Both the position numbers and the translations under genes were made by a program. A stretch of 17,528 nt of DNA, taken from positions 1 to 17,528 of the forward strand of contig CAZMUZ010000082.1 of NCBI GenBank assembly GCA_964569315.1. The letters run 5' to 3'. This DNA comes from CADEFF01 sp964569315 (GTDB lineage: Bacteria > Pseudomonadota > Alphaproteobacteria > Dongiales > Dongiaceae). Within the stretch, counting starts at the first letter, position 1; each line of letters starts with the position of its first letter. Below, piece by piece: positions 8,381-14,730 of this stretch. The notes below the pieces were generated by a model. It was not told the DNA's origin. It worked only from the letters and a program-made list of their open reading frames with translations, and searched no databases.

Positions 8381-8409
8381 AGACTATCGCCAATGCAAAT
8401 TAGTCGCAA
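8381..8409 (-). promoter_or_regulatory. Predicted sigma70-type promoter of the imelysin/MCO operon
   Basis: On the minus strand TTGCGA (8409-8404), a 17-nt spacer and TAGTCT (8386-8381) form a -35/-10 pair with correct spacing, about 80 nt before the imelysin A start codon. The -10 is a weak match. The elements were found by eye; no transcription start is known. Confidence 0.4.
8394..8408. promoter_or_regulatory. Fur/Mur-like palindrome over the operon promoter
   Basis: TGCAAATTAGTCGCA is a 15-bp imperfect 7-1-7 palindrome (five of seven positions pair across the centre). This resembles the architecture of Fur-family operators in alphaproteobacteria. It covers the predicted -35 end and spacer, where a repressor would block RNA polymerase. 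The match to a specific consensus was made from memory and needs a motif scan. Confidence 0.4.
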
Positions 8410-8424
8410 TCGCGGTCGATTGCG
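8405..8424. promoter_or_regulatory. Perfect 8-bp inverted repeat upstream of the operon
   Basis: CGCAATCG (8405-8412), a CGGT spacer and CGATTGCG (8417-8424) make a perfect inverted repeat. It overlaps the edge of the Fur/Mur-like palindrome and sits across and upstream of the predicted -35. It may be the operator of a second regulator or part of a composite site. No regulator is assigned. Confidence 0.4.
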
Positions 8425-8447
8425 GCGTCCTGCCGCGCGCCAAGGGC

Positions 8448-8462
8448 GGAGCGTCAGGCTCC
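8448..8462. other. Small hairpin downstream of trkH
   Basis: GGAGC, GTCAG loop, GCTCC: a 5-bp stem about 55 nt after the trkH stop, in the 215-nt gap before imelysin A. It has no T-run on either strand, so it is at best a weak termination or RNA-stability element. Nothing else gene-like is seen in this gap apart from the promoter elements listed. Confidence 0.2.
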
Positions 8463-8516
8463 CCGGGAGGGCACGGGCCGAGGGGGGACGGCCGCTTCCG
8501 CAACGCGCCCGGCGGC

Positions 8517-9968
8517 TCAGCCCCGCCAGTAAGTCGGGCTCAGCAGTACCAGCACGGTCAGGAGCTCGAGCCGGCCGAGCAGCATGGCGAGCGACAGCAG
8601 CCATTTGGCGCCGTCCGGCATGCCGGAATAATTGCCGATCGGGCCGATCTCCGGCGTGAGGCCGGGTCCGACATTGCCCAGCGCCTGGGCGGCGGCGCTG
8701 ATCGCCGAGAGGATGTCGATGTTGAAGGCCGAGAGCGCGATGCTGATGAGGGCGAAGGCGATCATGTAGAAGACGAAGAAGCTCAGGACCGAGCGCAGCA
8801 CCTCGTCGCTGATCGGCTTGCCGTTATAGGTCGGCGGGTTGACGCGATGCGGGTGGATCAGATGCTGGATCTGCCAGCGCGCGGCGCTGACCAGCACGCC
8901 GACGCGGAAGAGCTTGATGCCGCCGGAGGTCGAGCCGGTGCAGGCGCCGATGAAGAGCAGCACCATGAAGGCGGTCATCGGCATCGCGCCCCAGGCGAGA
9001 TAGTCCTCCGAGGCGAAGCCGGTCGTGGTGATGATCGAGACCACGTTGAAGCTCACGTCGCGGACGGCCGCCATCACCGGCTCGTCGTTCTGCAGCACCT
9101 GCCAGGCGGAAAGGGCGACGATATAGGCGAGCACCACGAGGCAGTAGAGCCGGGTCTGGTCGTCGCGCCAGAGCCAGGCGATATCGCCGCGCGCGGCGCG
9201 CGCCAGCAGCACGAAGGTCATGCCGCCGATGAACATGAAGAAGGTCAGCACCCACTCGACCGCCGGGTTCGCATAGAAGGCGACGGACAGGTCGCGGGTG
9301 GAGAAGCCGCCGGTGGCGAGCGCCGACATGGCGTGGCAGACGGCATCGAAGGCCGGCATGCCGGCGATCACCAGCGCGATGGCGCAGAGCATGGTGAGGG
9401 TCACATAGACCGAGATCAGCATGCCGGAGATCTGCGAGACCCGCGGCCGGCTCTTCTCGGACTTTTCCGAGGATTCGCTGCGGAAGAGCTGCATGCCACC
9501 GACCCGCAGGAGCGGCAGCACGGTGACCGCGATCACGATGATGCCGATGCCGCCGACCCAGTGCAGCAGCGCGCGCCAGAGCAGGATGCCCATGGGCTGG
9601 CCGTCGAGGCCGGTCATCACCGAGGCGCCGGTCGTGGTGAGGCCGGACATGGTCTCGAAATAGGCGTCGGTGAAATCGAGCGGTTCGGCGGTCAACATGA
9701 AGGGCAGGGTCGCGAAGCCGGCCGAAAGCACCCAGCTCGACACGGTGAGCAGAAACCCCTCGCGGACGGTGAGGGCGAGCTCGCCGCCCTTGTTGTAGCC
9801 GAGCACGAGGGCGCCGCCGACGCCGCCGGTGATGACGGCCGAGGCGAGGAACGCCTGCCAGTCGTCGTTGCCGGCGAGCGCGTCGATTCCGGCGGGCAGC
9901 AGCATGGTCGCCGCGAGCGCCAGCAGCAGGAAACCGGTGACGAAAAGTACGGCGCGGAAATCGGGCAT
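8517..9968 (-). CDS. trkH: TrkH family potassium uptake membrane subunit
   Basis: Inner-membrane K+ translocating subunit of the Trk system, which normally works with the cytosolic NAD-binding regulator TrkA. At 483 residues it has the usual family length. It shows the four pore-loop signatures that form the selectivity filter: GLTTTGASV, ALATGGFST, IITTTGFAS and ALGNVGPGL, each flanked by hydrophobic helices. A charged cytoplasmic loop SESSEKSEKSRPR lies near residues 164-176. The start ATG 9968 has a strong GGGGGAGGG Shine-Dalgarno 9 nt upstream. It follows folE by 39 nt on the same strand. No trkA is in the window, so the partner must be encoded elsewhere. Could be called ktrB-like by some tools, but length and loops favour TrkH. 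Confidence 0.93.
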   Translation of the reverse strand: MPDFRAVLFVTGFLLLALAATMLLPAGIDALAGNDDWQAFLASAVITGGVGGALVLGYNKGGELALTVREGFLLTVSSWVLSAGFATLPFMLTAEPLDFTDAYFETMSGLTTTGASVMTGLDGQPMGILLWRALLHWVGGIGIIVIAVTVLPLLRVGGMQLFRSESSEKSEKSRPRVSQISGMLISVYVTLTMLCAIALVIAGMPAFDAVCHAMSALATGGFSTRDLSVAFYANPAVEWVLTFFMFIGGMTFVLLARAARGDIAWLWRDDQTRLYCLVVLAYIVALSAWQVLQNDEPVMAAVRDVSFNVVSIITTTGFASEDYLAWGAMPMTAFMVLLFIGACTGSTSGGIKLFRVGVLVSAARWQIQHLIHPHRVNPPTYNGKPISDEVLRSVLSFFVFYMIAFALISIALSAFNIDILSAISAAAQALGNVGPGLTPEIGPIGNYSGMPDGAKWLLSLAMLLGRLELLTVLVLLSPTYWRG

Positions 9969-9990
9969 GGGACGCCGCCCTCCCCCGGGG

Positions 9991-10003
9991 CGGCCGAAGG
10001 CCG
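9991..10003. other. Hairpin just after folE stop
   Basis: CGGCC, GAA, GGCCG form a 5-bp stem 4 nt downstream of the folE stop and before the trkH Shine-Dalgarno. There is no T-run. It may be an mRNA-processing or stability element between the two genes. Confidence 0.2.
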
Positions 10004-10007
10004 ACGC

Positions 10008-10661
10008 TCAGACGTTGCTGACGAAGGTCGCCGAGGGCGAGCCGATGATCGACATGAACTCGCGCCGGGTCCGGGAATCGGTGCGGAAGAGGCCGAGCAT
10101 GCGGCTCGTGACCATGCTCATGCCGGGCTTGTGCACGCCGCGCGTCGTCATGCATTGGTGCGCCGCGTCCACCACCACGGCGACGCCCTTCGGCTGCAGC
10201 ACTTCCTCGATGGTGTTGGCGATCTGGGCCGTCATCTTTTCCTGGATCTGCAGGCGCTTGCTGTAGATGTCGAGGACGCGGGCGAGCTTGCTGATGCCGA
10301 CCACGCGCTGGTTCGGCAGATAGGCGATGTGGGCGCGGCCGATGATCGGCGCCAGGTGATGCTCGCAATGCGATTCGAATCGCATGTCGCGCAGCACCAC
10401 CATCTCGTCATAGCCCTCGGTCTCCTCGAAGGTGCGCGACAGCACCGCAACCGGATCGTCGTCGTAGCCGCGGAAGAACTCCTCATAGGCGCGGGCGACC
10501 CGGTTCGGCGTGCCGCGCAGGCCTTCGCGCGCCGGATCGTCGCCGGCCCAGCGGATCAGGGTCGCGATCGCGGCTTCCGCTTCGGCCCGACTCGGCCGCT
10601 GGATCGCGGAGCGGACGGAGGTCCGGCGCGCGGCGGCGGTGGCTTTCGTGAGCTTGTTCAT
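10008..10661 (-). CDS. folE: GTP cyclohydrolase I (class IA)
   Basis: Converts GTP to 7,8-dihydroneopterin triphosphate, the first step of tetrahydrofolate and related pterin or queuosine routes; homodecameric, cytosolic, zinc-dependent. The 217-residue length fits. Zinc ligands are all present: Cys99 and His102 in ESHCEHHLAP and Cys170 in HQCMTTRG. The GISKLARVLDIYSKRLQIQE and GMSMVTSRMLGLFR segments are also diagnostic of the IA family. ATG 10661 has an AAGGA Shine-Dalgarno 9 nt upstream. The first 20 residues are a basic, Thr/Ala-rich extension not conserved in the family. It lies between apaG and trkH, all on the minus strand. Confidence 0.96.
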   Translation of the reverse strand: MNKLTKATAAARRTSVRSAIQRPSRAEAEAAIATLIRWAGDDPAREGLRGTPNRVARAYEEFFRGYDDDPVAVLSRTFEETEGYDEMVVLRDMRFESHCEHHLAPIIGRAHIAYLPNQRVVGISKLARVLDIYSKRLQIQEKMTAQIANTIEEVLQPKGVAVVVDAAHQCMTTRGVHKPGMSMVTSRMLGLFRTDSRTRREFMSIIGSPSATFVSNV

Positions 10662-10746
10662 CGGATGATTTCCTTGTCGGCGCCGTCCGTGGAGGGTCGA
10701 ATCGGGCTCCAGGACGCCTGGGGGGCCTCGCGACCGGGCCGGCGGG

Positions 10747-11139
10747 TCAATTCACTTTCATCGGCTGGTGCGGGCTGTCGAGCGAGAAGGCCGGCACCGC
10801 GACGGCGAAGCGCTCGCCGGATCTCGTCTCCATCTCGTAGCTGCCGACCATGAAGCCGGACGGCGTGGGCAGCGGCGTGCCGCTCGTATATTCGAAGCTG
10901 CCGCCGGGCTCGAGCACCGGCTGCTCGCCCACCACGCCCGCGCCGCGGACTTCCTGGATCCGGCCCAGCGCGTCGGTGATCTTCCAGTGCCGCGTGCGGA
11001 GCTGGACGGTTTCGCCGCCCCGATTCTCGATTCGGACCCGGTAGGCCCAGACGAAGCGCTGCTCGTCGGGTGCCGACTGGTCCTCGAGGTAGATCGGCTG
11101 AACCGTGACTTGAATGGAGCGCGTGGTTTCCGTGTACAT
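10747..11139 (-). CDS. apaG: ApaG domain protein
   Basis: A 130-residue single-domain protein of the ApaG/DUF525 family with an immunoglobulin-like beta fold. Bacterial ApaG has been linked genetically to Co2+ resistance and Mg2+ efflux phenotypes, but its biochemical role is unresolved. Visible signatures are FVWAYRVRIENRGGETVQLRTRHW, RIQEVRGAGVVGEQPVLEPG and PSGFMVGSYEME. ATG 11139 is preferred because it gives the usual family length. A TTG at 11184 in the same frame would add 15 residues built from a 13-bp direct repeat, so that extension is less likely. The Shine-Dalgarno is weak. It is the first gene before folE and trkH, with 85 nt between apaG and folE. Confidence 0.93.
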   Translation of the reverse strand: MYTETTRSIQVTVQPIYLEDQSAPDEQRFVWAYRVRIENRGGETVQLRTRHWKITDALGRIQEVRGAGVVGEQPVLEPGGSFEYTSGTPLPTPSGFMVGSYEMETRSGERFAVAVPAFSLDSPHQPMKVN

Positions 11140-11144
11140 GGGCT

Positions 11145-11173
11145 CGTGATCGAAGGGGTCCGTGATCGAAGGG
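11145..11173. repeat. 13-bp direct repeat just upstream of apaG
   Basis: CGTGATCGAAGGG occurs at 11145-11157 and exactly again at 11161-11173 (period 16). It lies immediately before the apaG start codon, in the predicted leader. It may reflect replication slippage or be a regulatory repeat. Confidence 0.7.
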
Positions 11174-11194
11174 CCGTGGGCCAAAGGGCGGTGG

Positions 11195-11211
11195 CGAAGC
11201 GGGTCGCTTCG
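11195..11211. other. Leader hairpin upstream of apaG
   Basis: CGAAGCG, GGT, CGCTTCG form a perfect 7-bp stem with a 3-nt loop between the predicted apaG promoter and its start codon. Together with the adjacent direct repeat it makes the leader structured. Confidence 0.35.
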
Positions 11212-11257
11212 GAGGGCGCGAGGCCTGCATCAGGCGAAGCCCGGGCCGCGGGCGGCC

Positions 11258-11285
11258 ATTTTAACCCTGCGACCCCGCAAGTCCA
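11258..11285 (-). promoter_or_regulatory. Predicted promoter of apaG-folE-trkH
   Basis: On the minus strand TGGACT (11285-11280), a 16-nt spacer and TAAAAT (11263-11258) resemble a sigma70 promoter with a strong -10. Transcription would begin near 11250, giving a leader of about 110 nt to apaG. In the 325-nt gap 11140-11464 I see only this, the leader elements and the terminator; no gene. Confidence 0.45.
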
Positions 11286-11402
11286 GCAACGCTACGCCGC
11301 GGGTGCGAAGGCTGGCGCGTCGGCGGCAATGGCCATAGGGCGCGAATGGTCTGAAGGGTTCGTCGGTTGCGGCGTCCGCCGCCCGTACAGTCGACCGCCC
11401 GC

Positions 11403-11438
11403 ACAAAAGAAAACGGCGCCGGGTTGCCCCGGCGCCGT
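11403..11438 (-). terminator. Rho-independent terminator of the OmpA-like lipoprotein gene
   Basis: A perfect 11-bp GC-rich stem (11428-11438 with 11413-11423, 4-nt loop) is followed on the minus strand by TTTTCTTTTG. It lies about 27 nt after the lipoprotein stop. Clear intrinsic terminator. Confidence 0.9.
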
Positions 11439-11464
11439 CTCTCGAACAAGTCCCGCGATCGAGA

Positions 11465-12310
11465 TTACTGCTGGATGATGATCTCGACGCGACGGTTGGC
11501 CTGCTCGCGGACGCCATCGGCAGTCGGCACCGCGTTCTCCTCTTCGCCGCGGCCCGCCGTGGTGATCTGGTCGGGGGCAACGCCGCCGCTGATGAGGGAG
11601 TCACGGACCGCGTCAGCGCGACGCAGCGAGAGCGCCATGTTGTAGTCTTCCGGACCGGAGCGGTCGGCGTGACCGGTGACCGAGATCGCCGGCGCGCCGA
11701 TCGAGGCGGCATCGGCAACGACGCGGTCAACAGTCTCCTGGCCATCCGGGCGGATGTCCGAGCTGTCGAAGTCGAAATACACGATGTAGTTCTCGGGCAG
11801 CGGCGCCATTTCGGCAGGCTGCTGAGCGGGCTGCATCGCGGCTTCGAGCTCTTCGAGCGCGGCGTAGAAATCATCGCGGCAAGCGGCGATGTGATCCGGC
11901 TGATGGTTCTCTTCCTGCTGTTCGATCCAGCAGTCGAACCGGCCCTGAGCGCGGGCGGCGAGCTCCGGATAGGAGTCGCGACCGCCGGCCTCGAGAGCGA
12001 CCATCAGGCGGTTACGGCCTTCGGCGAGCTGGCCGGCCGAATCCGCGGGAAGGTCCCAATTGGCGAGTTCTTCCGGCTGAACGACTTCGCCGGCAGCGGC
12101 CCGGAGGCCCTTCTGAGCGAAATAGTCGGCGTCCGGCCAATCATACATTTCATCGGCCTCGAACGCGACGATCTGCCGATATTCCTCGGTCAACGCCTGA
12201 GTGAACGGCGAGCCCGTCGCTTCGGCCGAGCGCATGGCTTCAATGTTGGTCGTGCAGCCAGCCAACAGGCCGACCAGGGCGACGACCCCCAAGAACTTCG
12301 TCTGCAGCAT
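11465..12310 (-). CDS. OmpA-domain outer membrane lipoprotein (Pal-like C-terminus)
   Basis: A lipoprotein of about 281 residues. The lipobox LLAGC puts the lipidated Cys at position 19. The C-terminal third is an OmpA/Pal peptidoglycan-binding domain: YIVYFDFDSSDIRPDG near 174-189, TGHADRSGPEDYNMALSLRRADAV with the Asp and Arg that bind diaminopimelate, and ANRRVEIII at the end. The N-terminal 150 residues are an unrecognised, acidic helical domain with two Cys (in DCWIE and AACRDDF) that could form a disulfide. It likely tethers the outer membrane to peptidoglycan. The start ATG 12310 has GGGGAG 8 nt upstream. It is monocistronic with its own promoter and terminator. It is not typical Pal, since it has no Tol genes beside it and a long extra domain. 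Confidence 0.88.
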   Translation of the reverse strand: MLQTKFLGVVALVGLLAGCTTNIEAMRSAEATGSPFTQALTEEYRQIVAFEADEMYDWPDADYFAQKGLRAAAGEVVQPEELANWDLPADSAGQLAEGRNRLMVALEAGGRDSYPELAARAQGRFDCWIEQQEENHQPDHIAACRDDFYAALEELEAAMQPAQQPAEMAPLPENYIVYFDFDSSDIRPDGQETVDRVVADAASIGAPAISVTGHADRSGPEDYNMALSLRRADAVRDSLISGGVAPDQITTAGRGEEENAVPTADGVREQANRRVEIIIQQ

Positions 12311-12434
12311 TTTTTTATCTCCCCAAAACCCGCGCTCGGCGATTGCCGTGCTACGGCATTGAACCGGCCCCGACCCACGTTCGCCGGAAAGACGACGCGA
12401 CCGGGTCCAATAGGCTGTACCCTCACTTCGGCGG

Positions 12435-12463
12435 ATAGTAGGTTCGATACTACCGAAAGTCAA
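12435..12463 (-). promoter_or_regulatory. Strong predicted promoter of the OmpA-like lipoprotein gene
   Basis: On the minus strand TTGACT (12463-12458), exactly 17 nt, then TACTAT (12440-12435). The -35 matches consensus at five of six positions. Expected start near 12428, giving a 5' leader of about 118 nt. The spacer and -10 also carry TAGTA...TACTA inverted arms. Confidence 0.65.
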
Positions 12464-13145
12464 AGGGGAACGGCCGGTTTTCGACAATTTTACACAGGCT
12501 TGCATGGCACTTGCGGGATCGCATTTCCCATCCCATCAGTCAGAACGCCGAATCCGCGAAGCTGTTCCCCGCGCGACTCGAAAATGGTCTGCCGCCCGCC
12601 GGTTTCGGCACGCGAAACTCGGGAAAAATGACGGAATCGGCAGGGATTCTCCAATTATCCCTCGGACGAGCCCTGGCTCGACCCTCTTCGGGCCCTGTCC
12701 CGGTCAAATTCATTAACGATTTGGGCAGGCGGGCAGGAAGGAAGTCCGCCCGCAATAGGCCTTCGCCGAACTGGCCCTCGGGGCCCTGCGAAACGCGGGC
12801 TGGATGCATTTTGCGTCCCGCTTGTTGCAGCTTTGCATCAGGCCTCGGTCGAGAGCGGCGGTTCCCCCCCCATGCGGGTGCCGCGCCGCGTTCCGATGAC
12901 GCAGGGACCGTCGGACGAGCGTCGCGCGCGCAGACGAAGCGATCGCGTTGCATGACGAAAGCGAACGCCTCCTTGCGCATCGATGTCGCAGATGCGTCGA
13001 CGCCGCTGCAGGCTATGTTCATCCCGCTTGGTTTATGCAGCTTGCAAGCGGTGACGCGCGCTGGTTCCATGGGCCGCTGAAACGAGCGGACGCAAAGCCG
13101 GTCGGCGTGCGCCGCGATCGACGATCAACGGGAGAGATGAGGATT
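12464..13145. other. 682-nt stretch without a convincing gene
   Basis: Open frames on both strands cross this interval but lack Shine-Dalgarno sites, domain-like composition or family signatures, and they overlap one another. Visible structure is limited to a hairpin at 12729-12753, a CAAAT...ATTTG pair at 12705-12723, and the ribosome-binding site of the first DUF1989 gene at its right end. I could not match it to RNase P RNA, tmRNA, 4.5S RNA or a guanidine riboswitch. It should contain the promoter of the DUF1989 pair, which I could not place with confidence. Confidence 0.5.
12729..12753. other. Bulged GC-rich hairpin in the long intergenic region
   Basis: GCGGGC pairs with GCCCGC, then after a single bulged A, GGA pairs with TCC around an AGGAAG loop. 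The purine-rich loop contains a Shine-Dalgarno-like AGGAAG. No downstream T-run, so it is not an obvious terminator. It could belong to a small RNA or leader. Confidence 0.35.
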
Positions 13146-13838
13146 ATGGCGAGGCGAGTGACAGGCAAGTCGAAGACGGCGAAGAAGGCGAAGACAGCGA
13201 AGAAGACGAGGACGGCGAAGCAGGCGAAGGTGATCGAGCACCGCCACGTGAAGGCGCGCGCCGGCACGGCCTTCGCCGTGAAGAAGGGCGACCTCATCCG
13301 CTTCACCGACCTCAAGGGCCAGCAGCCGATCGACGTCTGGGTCTTCAAGCGGAGCGGAAAGAAGGTGGTGAAGCCGCTCGAGTTCCTCTCCTGCGAGCAC
13401 ACCAAGCCCTCGATCGAGAAGCTCTACCCGCACAAGGGCGATGCCGCCTACACCAACTATCGGCGCCCGATCGTGACCTTGGTCGAGGACAACTCGCCGG
13501 GCCAGCACGACATGCAATATGCGGCCTGCGATCCGACGCGCTACAAGGAGCTCGGCGCCAAGGGCAAGCATGCGAGCTGCCAGGACAATTTCCACAAGGG
13601 CATGAAGGCGATCGGGGTGACGCTGCCCTTCACGCCGCAGCCCTGGAACCTCTTCACCAACTTCTTCATCAACAAGGACGGCACCTTCACAGTGAAAGCG
13701 CCGGCGACCAGGGCGGGCGACAATTGCACGCTCCGCGCCGAGATGGACGCCTATGTCATCGTCTCCGCCTGCCCGCAGGACATGAACGATACCTGCGGCG
13801 GCAACCCGACGCCGATCGACATCGAACTGCTGCGCTAG
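13146..13838 (+). CDS. DUF1989 (urea carboxylase-associated family) protein, paralog 1
   Basis: A 230-residue cytosolic protein of the DUF1989 family, historically named urea carboxylase/amidolyase-associated. Some members have been shown to be carboxyguanidine deiminase subunits (CgdA/CgdB). Core signatures: VKKGDLIRFTDLKGQQPIDVW, LEFLSCEHTKPSIEKL, SPGQHDMQYAACDPTRY, HASCQDNFH, PFTPQPWNLF and SACPQD. Several Cys, His and Asp in these are shared with paralog 2. Residues 10-27 form a Lys/Ala/Thr-rich tail encoded by three 18-bp repeats, absent from paralog 2. ATG 13146 is chosen over ATG 13137 because GGGAGAG would be too close to the latter. No urea or guanidine carboxylase gene is nearby, so the substrate is unknown and the CgdAB role should not be assumed. 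Confidence 0.88.
   Translation: MARRVTGKSKTAKKAKTAKKTRTAKQAKVIEHRHVKARAGTAFAVKKGDLIRFTDLKGQQPIDVWVFKRSGKKVVKPLEFLSCEHTKPSIEKLYPHKGDAAYTNYRRPIVTLVEDNSPGQHDMQYAACDPTRYKELGAKGKHASCQDNFHKGMKAIGVTLPFTPQPWNLFTNFFINKDGTFTVKAPATRAGDNCTLRAEMDAYVIVSACPQDMNDTCGGNPTPIDIELLR
13173..13226 (+). repeat. Three 18-bp in-frame repeats coding a Lys/Ala-rich tail
   Basis: AAGACGGCGAAGAAGGCG (13173-13190) is followed by two variant copies (13191-13208, 13209-13226) differing by two and three bases. They encode KTAKKA, KTAKKT and RTAKQA. This is a coding minisatellite near the start of paralog 1. Confidence 0.85.
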
Positions 13839-13859
13839 CCGATCGGTCTTCGCCGGATT

Positions 13860-13894
13860 TCGGGGCGGTTTCGCAAAGCGCGGAGCCGCCCCGA
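13860..13894. terminator. Intergenic hairpin between the DUF1989 paralogs (terminator or attenuator candidate)
   Basis: TCGGGGCGG (13860-13868) pairs perfectly with CCGCCCCGA (13886-13894). The 17-nt loop can form an inner CGC-AAA-GCG hairpin. It is followed by TCGTTTGAG, a poor T-run, so termination would be partial. It begins about 21 nt after the paralog 1 stop and ends about 50 nt before paralog 2. Confidence 0.4.
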
Positions 13895-13944
13895 TCGTTT
13901 GAGACCCCCGCGAACCTGCCCGCATTTTACCCGAGGAGACGACA

Positions 13945-14595
13945 ATGTCCGCCAGCCCCGCCCGCAAGCGCGCCGCCGCGCCCGCCGTCATCCAGGATCA
14001 TCACGTCAAGGCGCGCACCGGCGTCGTGTTCGCGGTGAAGAAGGGCGACCGCATCCGCCTGACCGATCTCGAGGGCCAGCAGGGCCTCGATTTCTGGGCG
14101 TTCCGGAAGCGGGGCGACAGCATCGTCCGGCCGCTCGAGTTCCTCTCCTGCGAGCACACCAAGCCCTCGATCGAGCGGCTCTTCCCGACGGTGGGCGATG
14201 CGGCGCGCACCAACTTCCGGCGGCCGATCATGACCGTGCTCGAGGACAACTCGCCGGGCGAGCACGACATGCAATATGCGGCCTGCGACCCGACCCGCTA
14301 CAAGGAGCTCGGCTTCCGCGGCAAGCATGCGAGCTGCCAGGACAATTTCCACAAGGCCGCGAAGCGCATCGGGCTCGCGCTGCCCTTCACGCCGCAGCCC
14401 TGGAACATCTTCTGCAACTTCTTCATCAACCGGGACGGCACCTTCACGGTGAAGGCGCCGGCGAGCCGGGCCGGCGACAACCTCACCATGCGCGCCGAGA
14501 TGGAAGCCTGGGTCATCATCTCGGCCTGCCCGCAGGATCTGAACGCGACCTGCGGTGGCGAGCCGACCGACATCCGGGTCGAGGTGCTGCGCTAG
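13945..14595 (+). CDS. DUF1989 (urea carboxylase-associated family) protein, paralog 2
   Basis: A 216-residue cytosolic protein. Aligned by eye over about 200 residues without gaps, about 74% of positions are identical to paralog 1, with the same SCEHTKPS, AACDPTRYKEL, HASCQDNFHK, PFTPQPWN and SACPQD blocks. ATG 13945 has a strong GAGGAG Shine-Dalgarno 6 nt upstream. The N-terminus is a short SPARKRAAAPA segment instead of the repeat tail of paralog 1. The pair is 106 nt apart on the same strand and most simply a tandem duplication. The known CgdA/CgdB partners are normally divergent from each other, so this close pair is likely a different subgroup or a homomer/heteromer of recent origin. 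Substrate unknown. Confidence 0.9.
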   Translation: MSASPARKRAAAPAVIQDHHVKARTGVVFAVKKGDRIRLTDLEGQQGLDFWAFRKRGDSIVRPLEFLSCEHTKPSIERLFPTVGDAARTNFRRPIMTVLEDNSPGEHDMQYAACDPTRYKELGFRGKHASCQDNFHKAAKRIGLALPFTPQPWNIFCNFFINRDGTFTVKAPASRAGDNLTMRAEMEAWVIISACPQDLNATCGGEPTDIRVEVLR

Positions 14596-14615
14596 CCCGC
14601 GCGTTCGGGAGAGGG

Positions 14616-14637
14616 GGCGGTCGCGCGAGGCGCCGCC
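14616..14637 (+). terminator. Weak terminator candidate after DUF1989 paralog 2
   Basis: GGCGGT pairs with GCCGCC (one wobble) around a 10-nt loop, followed by TTGCTTTGG. It is about 20 nt after the stop codon. The T-run is interrupted, so this is a low-confidence call. Confidence 0.3.
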
Positions 14638-14690
14638 TTGCTTTGGCCCGTGTCGAGCCCGGCCGCCGGCGCGGGAAGCCGCCGGGCAAC

Positions 14691-14719
14691 TTGAAGCCGC
14701 CGCGGCCCTTGCCTATAAG
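14691..14719 (+). promoter_or_regulatory. Promoter of the tRNA-Gly gene
   Basis: TTGAAG (14691-14696), a 17-nt spacer and TATAAG (14714-14719) sit 11 nt before the tRNA 5' end. The -10 matches consensus at five of six positions. The GC-rich stretch between -10 and start resembles a stringent discriminator. Confidence 0.7.
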
Positions 14720-14730
14720 AATCGCCGGGC

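Noticed and set aside
8229..10853. 874-codon plus-strand open frame
   Set aside because: It runs antisense through trkH, folE and part of imelysin A and is rich in His, Asp, Gly and Arg, as expected of the complement of GC-rich genes. The minus-strand products have clear families.
11140..11184. TTG 11184 as apaG start
   Set aside because: It gives a repeat-derived extension (PSITDPFDHEP) beyond the family length; ATG 11139 fits better.
12700..12760. Possible 4.5S (SRP) RNA because of GGAAGGAAG
   Set aside because: The flanking bases do not form the conserved domain IV internal loops; only the purine run is similar.
12511..13080. Overlapping plus and minus open frames (about 180 codons each) in the long spacer
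   Set aside because: Neither has a ribosome-binding site, hydrophobic or domain pattern, or family resemblance, and they compete for the same bases.
12880..13145. Guanidine riboswitch upstream of the DUF1989 pair
   Set aside because: I looked for ykkC-type conserved segments and tandem ACGR-loop hairpins and could not find them. A covariance search would be decisive.
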